Counted from the first letter of the stretch, positions 8,009 to 16,699 are shown. The stretch is DNA of 64,000 nt from an uncultured Dehalococcoidia bacterium (GCA_958296115.1 OY282442.1:654001-718000), one strand, 5' to 3'. Made by a program: numbers and translations. The notes: generated by a model not told the origin, from the sequence alone.

Positions 8009-8782
8009 CTACTGAGCCGTGTAGCCGCCGTCCACCGTGAGCGCCGCCCCGGTCACGTAGGCCGCCTCGTCCGAGGCCAGGTACAGCGCAGCGTATGCGA
8101 CCTCCTCCGGCAGGCCCAATCGGCCCAGCGGATGGCGGCTCTCCAGCATCTCCCGCGTCGCCGGGTCGTCGGTGAGCGACTTCGTGAGTCCAGTCTCCAC
8201 GAATCCAGGGCACAGGCAGTTGACACGGATAGCGTCCCGCGCGAAGTCTATCGCCATGTTCCTGGTCAGCTGGACGACCCCGCCCTTGGACGGCGGATAT
8301 GGGTTGAATCCACCGCCGAGCCCGGCCGGATAGCCTACGATGCCCATGGTGGACGCGAGGTTCACTATGGAGCCGCCGCCCGCTCGCCGCATGTGAGGCA
8401 GGGCGCTCCGTGACACCAGGTAAGTGCCCTTCAGGTTGACATCGATGACCCGGTCCCACACCTCTTCCTCGTCGGCGCCGGGCGCCAGCGCGTTGCGGGC
8501 GGTAACGCCGGCGCTGTTGACGAGCGCGTTCAGCCCTCCGAAGGCATCGGCGGCGGCGGATACCATTCTGTCCGCGGCCGAGGCGTCCGAAACGTCGCCG
8601 GCGACCGCAACGGCCTTGCCTCCGCGCCGCTCTATCTCGTCCACCGTCTCGCGGGCCAGCGCTTCGGACAGGTCCGCGGCCGCCACAGATGCCCCCTCGG
8701 ACGCGAAGAGCGCGGCCGACGCCCGCCCTATCCCAGACCCGGCGCCTGTTACCAGCGCGATCTTGCCGCGCAGCCTGTTCAT
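8009..8782 (-). CDS. Short-chain dehydrogenase/reductase
   Basis: 257 aa, classical SDR using NAD(P). It shows the TGAGSGIG cofactor loop near residue 13, an acidic residue after the second strand (AAADLSE, favouring NAD), the NSAG motif (ALVNSAGVTA), the catalytic Ser in NLAST and the YPPSK catalytic Tyr/Lys, and ends with the DGGYTAQ tail usual for 3-oxoacyl-ACP reductase-like SDRs. Its ATG overlaps the stop of the sugar-isomerase gene by four bases (ATGA), so the two form an operon and may act on the same polyol or sugar. The substrate is unknown. Confidence 0.9.
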   Translation of the reverse strand: MNRLRGKIALVTGAGSGIGRASAALFASEGASVAAADLSEALARETVDEIERRGGKAVAVAGDVSDASAADRMVSAAADAFGGLNALVNSAGVTARNALAPGADEEEVWDRVIDVNLKGTYLVSRSALPHMRRAGGGSIVNLASTMGIVGYPAGLGGGFNPYPPSKGGVVQLTRNMAIDFARDAIRVNCLCPGFVETGLTKSLTDDPATREMLESRHPLGRLGLPEEVAYAALYLASDEAAYVTGAALTVDGGYTAQ

Positions 8783-9633
8783 CGAACGGCGACGCCCGCC
8801 TTCTCCGCAACCCTGCGGATGTGCAGCTGCCCTGCCAGCGTGTCCTCGTACCCGAAATGCTCCACGTGGACCGTCACGTCGTGGTCCAGCGCGTCCAGCC
8901 GCCGAACTATCGCGTCGAAGTCCATGAAGCCTGTGCCCGGCACGGCCTCGTCCACGTGGATGACACCCATGCCCTTCGCGGCGCTGACTCCGCTGCCGCC
9001 AGATATGGTAACGTCCTTCGCGTGCAGCGCAACGATGTCGCCGCCAAGCTCGTCGAAGACCTCGTTGACCAGCGCCGTCGTATCGAATACCCGCTGGGGC
9101 CACGTGAGGTTCACTATGTCTATCAGCGCCTTCAGCCTTGGGGATGCGATGCGATCGAGCATCTCTCGGTATCGCTCGACCGAGCGCAGGGGAGCCATGG
9201 CGTGAGGGTGGGCCGCCGCGTCCACGCCGGCCCGCTCTGCCTGCTCTACGAGGCGGGCCACGGCCTCGATGCACCGCTCCCAGGTGGCCTCCGACCACAT
9301 CTCCGGCTTGCCTCGGTCGCCGTAGGTAGAGAAGCCGACGCAATGGGCCCCCAGCATTGCCCCGTGCCGAAGCTGGCGGGCGTAATGCTCTTGGGCGGCG
9401 TTCCGCTCGGCTGCGTCCTGGTGGTCGAATCCGAAGTGAAAGGCGCTGAACTCACCTACGCGGATACCGCTGTCGTCCAAGAAGCGGCGAGTGGCCTCGA
9501 CCTCCGCATCGGTCCAGCTCGCGTCAGTGGACGCGCTGACCGCGCTGGACTGGAAGGCGTCCGCGCTCCGCAGGAACCGCCGCCGCTCTTCGCCGCTCCT
9601 GGGAAGGGCTATCGGGGGGCTGAACACTATCAT
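8779..9633 (-). CDS. Sugar phosphate isomerase/epimerase-like TIM barrel
   Basis: 284 aa of the xylose-isomerase-like TIM-barrel (AP endonuclease 2) superfamily. Visible features are the Glu/His-bearing strands GEFSAFHFGFDHQD, GVDAAAHPHAMAP, LKALIDIVNLTWP, IVALHAKDVTI, the PGTGFMDFDAIV segment and the terminal VHVEHFGYED, which supply the divalent-metal ligands. The ATG at 9633 has GGAGGAG nine bases upstream; residues before it are not family-like. It is coupled to the following SDR, suggesting a sugar or inositol oxidation-isomerisation pair. Confidence 0.85.
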   Translation of the reverse strand: MIVFSPPIALPRSGEERRRFLRSADAFQSSAVSASTDASWTDAEVEATRRFLDDSGIRVGEFSAFHFGFDHQDAAERNAAQEHYARQLRHGAMLGAHCVGFSTYGDRGKPEMWSEATWERCIEAVARLVEQAERAGVDAAAHPHAMAPLRSVERYREMLDRIASPRLKALIDIVNLTWPQRVFDTTALVNEVFDELGGDIVALHAKDVTISGGSGVSAAKGMGVIHVDEAVPGTGFMDFDAIVRRLDALDHDVTVHVEHFGYEDTLAGQLHIRRVAEKAGVAVR

Positions 9634-9789
9634 CTTCGGCACTCCTCCAATACGCTGCCGCAGGCGTCGAGAACCAAACGGGCTACATTCTAGCAGCGCG
9701 AGCCGCCTGGTTGCCATGTCAACCTGATAGAGATAGACTCGACAGACATTCATAGGGAGACGGGTACAAGCTCTGGGGTTGTACGCAAG

Positions 9790-10027
9790 ATGCCAGTAGT
9801 TCTGAGGGAAGGACCATACCGATTCTTCTTCTACTCGGACGACCCGGGACGAACCCCAGCACGTACATGTTGTACGTGATAATCACATAGCGAAGTTCTG
9901 GCTGGATCCAGTGAGAATGCAGAGGAGCGGCGGATTGGGCCAATCGGAGATACGCCGGGTCCAACGGATAGTGGAAGAGAATCGCAGGGCATTCCTGGAG
10001 GCGTGGAATGGTTACTTTGACGATTGA
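9790..10027 (+). pseudogene. DUF4160 protein, single-base frameshift
   Basis: The first 17 codons read MPVVLREGPYRFFFYSD, the DUF4160 N-terminus, and the next frame supplies the rest: DEPQHVHV, then AKFWLDPVRM, IRRVQRIVEENR and FLEAWNGYF, ending at a TGA at 10025-10027. Removing one C from the CCC at 9843-9845 joins the two as a 78-residue protein, the normal DUF4160 length. The whole locus is 238 bases, that is 79 codons plus one. It overlaps the start of the DUF2442 gene by 20 bases, the usual arrangement for this pair. Either a recent disabling mutation or a sequencing error. Confidence 0.8.
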
Positions 10028-10349
10028 GGTGAGAGCGCCTGAAGTGGAAGCCGTCGTTCTTACTGATGACACACTGAAGGCCGATCTTGCGGACGGGCGC
10101 ACTATATCGGCGCCCCTGGTCTGGTATCCCAGGCTCGTCCACGCCTCGCAGGAAGAGAGGGGAAATTGGGAGCTGATTGGTGGAGGCCAGGGAATCCGCT
10201 GGCCCGACTTGGACGAAGACCTTAGTATCGAGGGGCTGCTCGCCGGCCGGCCGTCAGGCGAAAGCCCACTCTCCTTCCAGCGGTGGCTGGAAGCCAGGAA
10301 GACCGGCCGCAGCGTGGCGCTCTACGACCTGACGCGCCCCCAGAAATAG
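10008..10349 (+). CDS. DUF2442 domain protein
   Basis: 113 aa. The DUF2442 core is visible: LTDDTLKADLADGRTISAPL, then WYPRLVHA and the conserved WPDLDEDLSIEGLLAG. DUF2442 genes are commonly found directly after DUF4160 genes, as here, and the pair has been compared with toxin-antitoxin modules, although no activity is established to my knowledge. The start ATG lies inside the frameshifted DUF4160 gene. The gene itself is intact and shows no membrane or signal sequence. Confidence 0.82.
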   Translation: MVTLTIEVRAPEVEAVVLTDDTLKADLADGRTISAPLVWYPRLVHASQEERGNWELIGGGQGIRWPDLDEDLSIEGLLAGRPSGESPLSFQRWLEARKTGRSVALYDLTRPQK

Positions 10350-10401
10350 CCCCCAGGCAACTGCGGCCTGGCAAGCCTTCGCCCAGCGCAATCAGCGAGC
10401 G

Positions 10402-10869
10402 CTACGAGACCTCGACCACCAACTCTATCTCCACGGGCACGTTGGCGGGCAGCGACGACATCCCCACGGCGGAGCGGGCGTGGCGGCCCTTGTCGCCGAA
10501 CACCTCCACCAGCAGGTCCGACGCGCCGTTCGCTACGGCCGGCTGGTTAGTGAAGCCGGCCGCGGAGTTCACCATGCACAGCGCCTTCACCACGCGGTTC
10601 ACGCGGTCGAGGCTGCCCAGCTCTGCCCTGAGCGAGCTCAGAAGGGCGAGCGCGACGTTCTTCGCCGCCTCGTAGCCCTCCTCAACGGTGATATCTTCGC
10701 CGAGGCGACCCGTCACGAAGCTGCCGTCCGCGTTGCGCGGCACATGCCCCGACGTGAAGACTAGGCCGGCGCTCTCCACCCTGACGGTCGATACGTAGTT
10801 GGCGACGGGCGCGGCTGCGTCCGGCAGGGTGTAGCCCAAGCTTGCTATGCGGTCTTCGATGGCTCCCAC
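10402..10869 (-). CDS. RidA-family protein (paralog 1)
   Basis: 155 aa of the RidA/YjgF/Rid fold, trimeric proteins whose founding member hydrolyses reactive enamines/imines made by PLP enzymes. Family segments seen: AAPVANYVSTVRV, GLVFTSGHVPR, VEEGYEAAKNVALALLSSLR, LDRVNRVVKALCMVN, FGDKGRHARSAVGMSSLP and VPVEIELVVEV. The Arg in GRHARSAVG sits where the substrate-carboxylate Arg is expected. A GTG start (10869) with GGGAGG six bases upstream is favoured and gives the same length as the second paralog at 11348-11815. The lipoprotein gene lies between the two. Confidence 0.88.
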   Translation of the reverse strand: MGAIEDRIASLGYTLPDAAAPVANYVSTVRVESAGLVFTSGHVPRNADGSFVTGRLGEDITVEEGYEAAKNVALALLSSLRAELGSLDRVNRVVKALCMVNSAAGFTNQPAVANGASDLLVEVFGDKGRHARSAVGMSSLPANVPVEIELVVEVS

Positions 10870-10895
10870 AGGAGACCTCCCTTGGCGTAGTGGCG

Positions 10896-11303
10896 CTATG
10901 GCCCTCTCGTCTTGCTTATGACTTCGATGAGGCGGTAGTTGTACTGCGAAGCGTCCTGGGGAACTTCCTTGCCCTCCCAAGGGTCGTACCGCTCTATCCT
11001 GAGGCGATAGGAGTAGCCCGCTTCATGCTCGAAGCCCTCTATCGGCTCGTAGAACAGCCCTCCATCCACCATCATGCACTTCATGGGCATCATGCCCACG
11101 CAGTCCTGTAGCTCAGGGCCGACCTCGACCTCCATAATATCGCCCGTAGGCTCCGGGGTTGCCTCGGCGGTCTCGCGCGTGGGCTCTGGGGCGGCAGTGG
11201 GCGCAGCCGAGCCGGCGTCGTTGGGCGAACCGCCGCAGGCGGCGGCGATGATTGCGACGATGATTGCGGCTGCTATGATTCTAGGCGTTGAGGGCAACGT
11301 CAT
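10896..11303 (-). CDS. DUF4377 lipoprotein
   Basis: 135 aa. The N-terminus is a lipoprotein signal peptide with a hydrophobic run of Ile/Ala ending in IIAAAC, so the mature protein begins at that Cys. A Pro/Thr/Ala-rich linker follows, then a DUF4377 domain: GPELQDCVGMMPMKCMMV, the IEGFEHEAGYSYRLRIERY stretch and YNYRLIEVISKT. DUF4377 is often joined to META-type domains in secreted proteins and has no known activity. AAGGAGA lies 5 bases before the ATG. It is co-directional with and between the two RidA genes (26 and 44 bases). Confidence 0.8.
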   Translation of the reverse strand: MTLPSTPRIIAAAIIVAIIAAACGGSPNDAGSAAPTAAPEPTRETAEATPEPTGDIMEVEVGPELQDCVGMMPMKCMMVDGGLFYEPIEGFEHEAGYSYRLRIERYDPWEGKEVPQDASQYNYRLIEVISKTRGP

Positions 11304-11347
11304 TCTCCTTGTCCACGAGGCTGAATTATAGCAGGCCCTCTGCGGCT

Positions 11348-11815
11348 TCAACCGCTCACTTCGACGACCATCTCTATCTCGACGGGTATGTCGAAGGGCA
11401 GGCTGCTCATGCCAACGGCGGATCTTGCGTGCCTGCCGGCGTCCCCGAACACCTCGACCAGCAGGTCGGAGCAGCCGTTGGCGACAGCGGGGTGCTGTTC
11501 GAAGTCCGGCGCGCAGTTGACCATCGTCAGCAGCTTGACTATGCGCTCGACTCGGCCCAGGTCGCCGAGCTCGTCCTTCAGCCTGGCTATCTGGACGAGT
11601 CCCACCGACCTGGCGCGCTCGTAGCCCTCCTCGACGCTGAAATCGCGGCCCAGCTTGCCCTTGGCCATCGCGCCGTCTGGCCCCGGCGCAGGCCCCGCGC
11701 CGGCGAGGAACAGCAGCCCGCCGGATTCGACCGCCGAGACGTAGTTCGCGACGGGCGACTGCGGCTCCGGCAGCATGATTCCGAGCTCTTCCAACCTCTC
11801 TTCTGGCGTACTCAC
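11348..11815 (-). CDS. RidA-family protein (paralog 2)
   Basis: 155 aa, clearly paralogous to the protein at 10402-10869: shared blocks include SPVANYVSAV, VEEGYERARSVGL, VERIVKLLTMVN, LLVEVFGDAGRHARSAVG and VPVEIEMVVEV. A GTG start at 11815 has GGAGG seven bases upstream; an ATG just before it runs into a stop after one codon. It follows the phosphotriesterase-like gene by 21 bases on the same strand. Retention of the active-site Arg region in both paralogs suggests both are functional deaminase-type proteins, perhaps with different substrates. Confidence 0.88.
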   Translation of the reverse strand: MSTPEERLEELGIMLPEPQSPVANYVSAVESGGLLFLAGAGPAPGPDGAMAKGKLGRDFSVEEGYERARSVGLVQIARLKDELGDLGRVERIVKLLTMVNCAPDFEQHPAVANGCSDLLVEVFGDAGRHARSAVGMSSLPFDIPVEIEMVVEVSG

Positions 11816-11836
11816 TCCATTCCTCCTCTTCGCGGT

Positions 11837-12874
11837 CTACGCGAACGGCAATACGCGGGCCGGGTTCTCCACTATCATCTTGTGGACGTCCTCCTGCGAG
11901 ATGCCAGCCTCTATCATGCGCGGCACGATGTTCTCCAGGATGTGGCCCATGCCATGCCCGCCGTACTTCGTCAGCCTGCTCTTGGCGAATACGTCGTGCG
12001 CGAGCACGATGCGGTCGGCGCAGCCCGCATCCACCAGCAGCTTGATGAATCCGATGCGCTGGGCGTCGCTTGGGATGTCTATGTCCCCCAATGGGTAGTA
12101 TGACGTTTCCCAGCCGAACAGGTCGTACTCCAAGTATGTCCCGCGCTCCGCGAGCTCAAGCAGCGCGTCCGTCTCGAGAACCGTGCGGTCCAGGTGTCCC
12201 ATTATCACCCGGCTCGTGTCCGCGCCGGACTCGGCCAGCGTGTCTATTATCTCGAACGGGGAGCGTATGTTCCGCCCAGGGTGTATCAGGATAGCCGCGC
12301 CGGTCGCCTGCTGCGCCATCGCGCCGCCCGCCAGCACCTTGCGCTCGTTGTCCGTGAGGGGCCAAGAGCAGCCCAGCTCGCCAATTATGCCGGCCCTGAT
12401 GCCTGTGTCGTCCACGCCGGTCGTGAGCTGGGCGGTCATCTCCTCTCCCAGCTCCGACTCCGTCCGATTGTCCATGTCCGCCGGGTGAACGGCGTCCACG
12501 TAGTATCCCGCGCCCATCACGATGTTGACGCCCGTCAGCCGGGAGATTCGCGCCAGCGCTCTCGGGTCCCGCCCGATGCCGAAAGTCGTCGCGTCCACGA
12601 TGGCGCTACCGCCCTGGGCCTTGAACTGCAGCGTCTCGAATACCGCCAGCTCCTCGTCCAGCACCTCCAGGTTGTCCAGGTTGCGGAACGGGTTGTAGCG
12701 CACCCAGCCCAGGTTCCGCATCGTCACCGGCGCGAACGCCTTGAAGCGCTCGCTCGCCTCCTCCGGCGGGTTGAACATGCACCTGAAATCTATGAGCAGA
12801 TGCTCGTGCGTGGTCGTAGGGCCAAGCTCGCCCGGTGGAACCGGGCCCAGTACAGTCTGAACCAACCCCGACAT
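11837..12874 (-). CDS. Phosphotriesterase-family metal hydrolase
   Basis: 345 aa with the two-metal amidohydrolase layout of phosphotriesterase homology proteins: TTHEHLL (His 23 and 25), the bridging residue in GIIGELGCS (Glu in place of the carboxylated Lys of true phosphotriesterases), ILIHPGRN, MGHLDRT and the catalytic Asp in VLAHDVF. Such proteins are usually lactonases or hydrolases of unknown natural substrate, and are not organophosphate-specific. The ATG at 12874 is preceded by AGGAGG at 7 bases; longer upstream frames are unsupported. It lies 47 bases after the MFS gene, same strand. Confidence 0.88.
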   Translation of the reverse strand: MSGLVQTVLGPVPPGELGPTTTHEHLLIDFRCMFNPPEEASERFKAFAPVTMRNLGWVRYNPFRNLDNLEVLDEELAVFETLQFKAQGGSAIVDATTFGIGRDPRALARISRLTGVNIVMGAGYYVDAVHPADMDNRTESELGEEMTAQLTTGVDDTGIRAGIIGELGCSWPLTDNERKVLAGGAMAQQATGAAILIHPGRNIRSPFEIIDTLAESGADTSRVIMGHLDRTVLETDALLELAERGTYLEYDLFGWETSYYPLGDIDIPSDAQRIGFIKLLVDAGCADRIVLAHDVFAKSRLTKYGGHGMGHILENIVPRMIEAGISQEDVHKMIVENPARVLPFA

Positions 12875-12921
12875 TCCATTGCCTCCTGTCGCTTCCATCG
12901 TCTCTCGCGCTTCCGCAGTCT

Positions 12922-14211
12922 TCAATCTATGCGGCGGAAGGTACTGCTGACAGCCCCGAATACCAGCGTGAACCCAACCAGCAGCAAGCCGCTCAGCATC
13001 AGCGCGTTCGGGGTGCTCGTCCGCTCGGCGAGGACTCCGAACGGAGCCGCGCTCAAGGGCATCAGCCCGAACGTCATCATCGCGATGCTCATTATCCTGC
13101 CGCGCATCTCGGGCGCGGCCTGCGTCTGCAGCAGTGTCATGTTCATGGACATGAACACCGAGCTCGCGAGGCCAACGACCAGCAGCAGCGGCAGCGCCAG
13201 GAAGTATGAAGTCGTCTGCGCGAAGGCCGCCAGCGTTACTCCCCAGACTAGGCAGCACGCCAGCAGTATCAATCCGCGCTGGCTCGATACCCGCAGGGCC
13301 GCCACCAGCAGGCTCCCGGCCAGCGCGCCAACGCCCATCGTCATCATCAGCACGCCCAGGTTGTCCGCCCCGACGTTCAGCGCCTCGCGCGCCCACGCGG
13401 GCATCAGCACGTAGTAGGACATGCCGAACATCACGGGTATGAACGCCATCACTATGAGGGCCCGGAGCGTCGGCTCGCTCAGCGCGTACCGGAACCCCGC
13501 GGCGATGTCCCCGGCCACCCCGCGGCCGGACCGGCTGATGACCTTTCTGCCCGCGTTGATGGGAACCACTGTCAGGACCGATCCAACGTAGATGGCCGCC
13601 ACCAGGAAGAAGACTCCCGAGGTGTCTATCCACACTATCAGGAACCCAGCGGCCGCTGGGCCGATTATCCGCGTCATGTTCATCGCCGAGTTCTGGAGCG
13701 CGATGCCGTTCATCAACTTGCTATCGGGCACTATCTCCGAGACCATCGCCTGGCGGCTGGGCATGTTCAGCGCCATCAGCGACCCGTTGACCACCCCGGC
13801 CACTATGATGTGCCAGAAGGCGACGTACCCGGTCACGTCGAGGATTGCGATTATCAGCGTAACGGCGGTGTTGGCCGACAGTCCAAATATCATCAGCCAA
13901 CGCCTCGATACCCTGTCCGCGAGAGCGCCCGCCAGCGCCGACACGAACATCATCGGCAGCGCGAACGACATGGTTACCATGGCAACCGCGAAGGGCGAAT
14001 CGTCCGCGAGCCTCAGAACGAGCCAGACCCGCGCCACCATCTGCATGTTCATGCCCATGAACGAGCCCAGCGAGCTCATCCACAGCCAGCGGTAATCGGG
14101 TATGCCCAGCGACTCGAAGGCCTCGCCCCCGATGCCCAGGAAGCGCCGCGAGCGCCGCGCGGAGGCGGATACGCCCTCCACTTCAACCGGCTCGGAGGCT
14201 GTCGCCTTCAT
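12922..14211 (-). CDS. MFS transporter (DHA3/enterobactin-exporter-like)
   Basis: 429 aa with about 12 membrane segments. It has the motif between helices 2 and 3 (GALADRVSRRWLMI), the LQNSAMNMTRIIGPAAAGFL segment of helix 5 and a repeat-like region PEMRGRIMSIAMM in the second half. These mark the MFS_3 family, which includes enterobactin exporter EntS and macrolide efflux proteins. It presumably exports a small hydrophobic compound. It is one base downstream of the dehydrogenase stop codon, so the two are likely translated from the same message. Confidence 0.86.
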   Translation of the reverse strand: MKATASEPVEVEGVSASARRSRRFLGIGGEAFESLGIPDYRWLWMSSLGSFMGMNMQMVARVWLVLRLADDSPFAVAMVTMSFALPMMFVSALAGALADRVSRRWLMIFGLSANTAVTLIIAILDVTGYVAFWHIIVAGVVNGSLMALNMPSRQAMVSEIVPDSKLMNGIALQNSAMNMTRIIGPAAAGFLIVWIDTSGVFFLVAAIYVGSVLTVVPINAGRKVISRSGRGVAGDIAAGFRYALSEPTLRALIVMAFIPVMFGMSYYVLMPAWAREALNVGADNLGVLMMTMGVGALAGSLLVAALRVSSQRGLILLACCLVWGVTLAAFAQTTSYFLALPLLLVVGLASSVFMSMNMTLLQTQAAPEMRGRIMSIAMMTFGLMPLSAAPFGVLAERTSTPNALMLSGLLLVGFTLVFGAVSSTFRRID

Positions 14212-14212
14212 C

Positions 14213-15211
14213 CTACGTCCATCTCACCACTACGCCCAGGATGCCCAGCTCGCCCTCGTCTAGGCGGCGGTAGATGTCCGGCAGCTCACGCCAGGCGACG
14301 CTGTGAGTAATCATCGGCTCGATGGCAAGCTCGCCCCGGCTCAGCATCTCCACCGCCAGCCTAGTGCAGCGGGCCCGGTCCCACCTCTGCCCGGGGTCCT
14401 CGTAGCCGTATGCCGTCCGCAACGTGATCCGCTTCGACAGGTATGGATGGCCGACGGGGTTGTAGTCCGGCCTGTCCGTGTGCCGGGCTATCACGACCAC
14501 CCGGCCGCCCGGCCGCACTATGTCCATGCTGGTCCGGATCGCCCTCCACGTGGAAGCGGCCTCTATCACCAGATCCGCGCCGTCGCCGCCAAACACGTCG
14601 TCCATCCTCGATTGGAACTCCGCGTCGGCAGGGCTGACGACCGCGTTGGCTCCCATCGCCTTGGCCGCTTCGAGCCGACCGCCGTCCAGGTCGATCCCGA
14701 CTGTCGGGAATCCGAACGCCCTGCACCACGCAACGGCGGACTGGCCTATCACCCCCAGCCCGACGACGGCCGCGTTCTCGCCCGGCGCGGGCTGCCCCGT
14801 CCGCAGCGCGATGTGCGCGACGCCCAGCAGGTTCAACATCACCGCCTGCTCCGTCGGGATGCTGTCCGGGAGCTTCACCACCTCGGAGGCGGGCGCGGCC
14901 TCGTACTCCTTGTGCGTGCCGCTCAGGAAGACCCGCTCCCCGACCGCGAAGCCCTGTACGTCCGCCCCGACCTCCACGACCTCGCCAACCATCGAGTAGC
15001 CGTTCTCGGTCGGGCCGTCGGGGAACGGCATTCCGCCGTGCAGCATCTTCCCCTCATCGTCCACGGGTATCCACCGATACACGCGGATCTCCGTCCCCGC
15101 GCTGATAGCCGTGACGTCGGCTTTCACCAGCACCCCATCACGGGGGCACTCTGGAATCGGCGCGTCGTCGAACTCGACCTGCCTGGGCCCGGTTACGATT
15201 AGTCGTTTCAA
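14213..15211 (-). CDS. Medium-chain zinc-type alcohol dehydrogenase-like oxidoreductase
   Basis: 332 aa of the MDR family: GroES-like N-terminus, then the Rossmann domain with AAVVGLGVIGQSAVAW (GxGxxG) and an acidic residue after the second strand (GIDLDGGRL), favouring NAD. The usual catalytic Cys in the CGSD motif is replaced by ISAGTE, as in BchC-like and related dehydrogenases, so zinc chemistry may be altered or absent. A TTG start at 15211 (KRLIVTGP...) fits the family N-terminus; another TTG eight codons upstream cannot be excluded. It precedes the MFS gene. Confidence 0.82.
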   Translation of the reverse strand: MKRLIVTGPRQVEFDDAPIPECPRDGVLVKADVTAISAGTEIRVYRWIPVDDEGKMLHGGMPFPDGPTENGYSMVGEVVEVGADVQGFAVGERVFLSGTHKEYEAAPASEVVKLPDSIPTEQAVMLNLLGVAHIALRTGQPAPGENAAVVGLGVIGQSAVAWCRAFGFPTVGIDLDGGRLEAAKAMGANAVVSPADAEFQSRMDDVFGGDGADLVIEAASTWRAIRTSMDIVRPGGRVVVIARHTDRPDYNPVGHPYLSKRITLRTAYGYEDPGQRWDRARCTRLAVEMLSRGELAIEPMITHSVAWRELPDIYRRLDEGELGILGVVVRWT

Positions 15212-15263
15212 TGCGCTACCCCAAGCTCCTTCCAATCCTGTCCCCGTTGACTGCCATCGCTCT

Positions 15264-15698
15264 TCACGTTACGCGCGCAAGGTCGCCCACACGGACGGAG
15301 CCTCCTCTCACGATGGAGGCGAGCTGGCCGCGCCTGCCATCCAGCTCGCGCTGGAGCCCCGGGCGGATCTCATCCATCCGTGAGCAGGGCGTCGCCGGGC
15401 GCGATACCCTCACGACCACGTCCGAGCCCAGCGCGACCTCCTGGCCTGGCCGGAGGGATGCCACGTCGATCCCGGACGTGGTAACCTGCTCCCGGATGTC
15501 GCCGGGCTCCAGGCCGAGCTCGTCAAGCGTCTCCTGGTCCATCAAGAGGACCTGGTACGCCTGCCTGTCTGGACGGTCCGTGGCGTGGCGGTCGCCCTCT
15601 ATGCCGTGTCCCGCTACGAAACGGGCCTCTTCGAGCTCTTGCACGGGGGCGCGGGACGATGGGGTTACGTGAAGGGATACGGCGCGTCCGGTTGTCAT
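15264..15698 (-). CDS. MOSC-domain protein
   Basis: 144 aa, a stand-alone MOSC (molybdenum cofactor sulfurase C-terminal) domain. It shows FVAGHGIEGDRHA near residue 30, QVLLMDQETLDELG, a long EQVTTSG strand and the conserved Cys in ATPCSRMDEIRPGLQREL (about residue 105), the residue thought to carry persulfide. Such proteins bind or sulfurate molybdopterin, or reduce N-hydroxylated compounds when paired with reductases. It sits between the PhyH gene (15 bases upstream) and the dehydrogenase on the same strand. Confidence 0.85.
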   Translation of the reverse strand: MTTGRAVSLHVTPSSRAPVQELEEARFVAGHGIEGDRHATDRPDRQAYQVLLMDQETLDELGLEPGDIREQVTTSGIDVASLRPGQEVALGSDVVVRVSRPATPCSRMDEIRPGLQRELDGRRGQLASIVRGGSVRVGDLARVT

Positions 15699-15713
15699 GG
15701 ATTCTCCTCCTGC

Positions 15714-16511
15714 TTAGCGTACCCAGTGGCGGAGCAGCGGCTTGGCATCGTCGGGCAGCGAATCGAAGACATCGCGCGGCATCGGGTACACCAAGTTCGC
15801 CTCCGGCTTGCCCTCGTCGTCAACCATGTACTCGCGCTCGGGAGCGCCGGGCGTCAGGACGTTGACGTTGAGCCACCAAGGCGCGTACCGAACGGTTACC
15901 CCGGCGCGCTCCTCGTCCGTGTCGTTCGTGGACACGGCGTGCCATGTCCGGCTGTCGAATATCAGCACGCTGCCCTTTTCGCCAGTCGCCTGCACCTGGC
16001 TGGGATGGGGCGTGAGGTTGTCCTCGCCGTACACGGCGCTCCAATTGTTCGGGATGCGGTGGCTCCCAGGCACGAGCCACGTGCCCCCGTTCTCGCGGGT
16101 GAAGGGCGAGAGCATGAATATCATCGTCAACAGCATCGGCGTGTCGGGATAGGGCGCCTCGATGATGGCCGCGTGCTTCTGGTTGAACGGCCAGTCGGAG
16201 TGCCATCCCTGGGGGTTGTTGCCGGGATACCTGACCACCGGCGTCGAGACCGTGATCTTGACGTGCCTGCCCCACAGCGCCTCGGCAACCCCCACGAGCC
16301 GCCGGTCGGCCACGTAGGGAGCCAGCGACTGGTCCACGGTGAACAGGCTGCCGGTAACTCGCCGCGCCCACTCCGGAGGCGCAGCCCTAGCCCGCTCCAA
16401 CGTCGCCAGCACGCTGGCCTTCACGGCGTCAGCCTCATCGCCAGGTATTACGCCGTCCACGACGGCCCAGCCATCCTCCCTGACCCGCGTAACAGTCTCC
16501 TCAATATTCAT
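15714..16511 (-). CDS. Phytanoyl-CoA dioxygenase-family protein (1)
   Basis: 265 aa Fe(II)/2-oxoglutarate-dependent oxygenase. The iron triad is visible as HSDWP (His-x-Asp, about residue 131) and the distal His in SRTWHAVSTND, with the Arg that binds 2-oxoglutarate in RAGVTVRYAPWW. It begins MNIEETVTRVREDGWAVVDG, the usual PhyH opening. The ATG at 16511 has GGAGGAG six bases upstream, and the 41 residues in front are dropped. It is divergent from the DUF177 operon. Members act on diverse lipids, alkaloids or amino acids; the substrate is open. A second family member lies at 30132-31100. Confidence 0.88.
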   Translation of the reverse strand: MNIEETVTRVREDGWAVVDGVIPGDEADAVKASVLATLERARAAPPEWARRVTGSLFTVDQSLAPYVADRRLVGVAEALWGRHVKITVSTPVVRYPGNNPQGWHSDWPFNQKHAAIIEAPYPDTPMLLTMIFMLSPFTRENGGTWLVPGSHRIPNNWSAVYGEDNLTPHPSQVQATGEKGSVLIFDSRTWHAVSTNDTDEERAGVTVRYAPWWLNVNVLTPGAPEREYMVDDEGKPEANLVYPMPRDVFDSLPDDAKPLLRHWVR

Positions 16512-16617
16512 GGGCGTCTCCTCCGACAATGGGAGCATACCACCGCGACAGCGTGATGTCATCCACCTAAACCCACCGGCTAACTGGATTGGCGGCGCAA
16601 CGAGCTTCTCAAGAACC

Positions 16618-16647
16618 TTGACACGACACCCCAATCGTAGATAGACT
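16618..16647 (+). promoter_or_regulatory. Sigma-70-type promoter for the DUF177-rpmF-fab operon
   Basis: TTGACA (16618-16623), 18-base spacer, TAGACT (16642-16647), about 50 bases before the DUF177 start. It lies in the divergent gap shared with the PhyH gene. Confidence 0.6.
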
Positions 16648-16699
16648 TTTTCGAGTGCAAGTTGACACTTGCGCTTGTGCTGTCCGGAGGATGGGCGGT

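Noticed and set aside
11837-12874. Organophosphate-degrading phosphotriesterase
   Set aside because: The bridging residue is Glu (GIIGELG), as in phosphotriesterase homology proteins, and not the carboxylated Lys; only the family can be stated.
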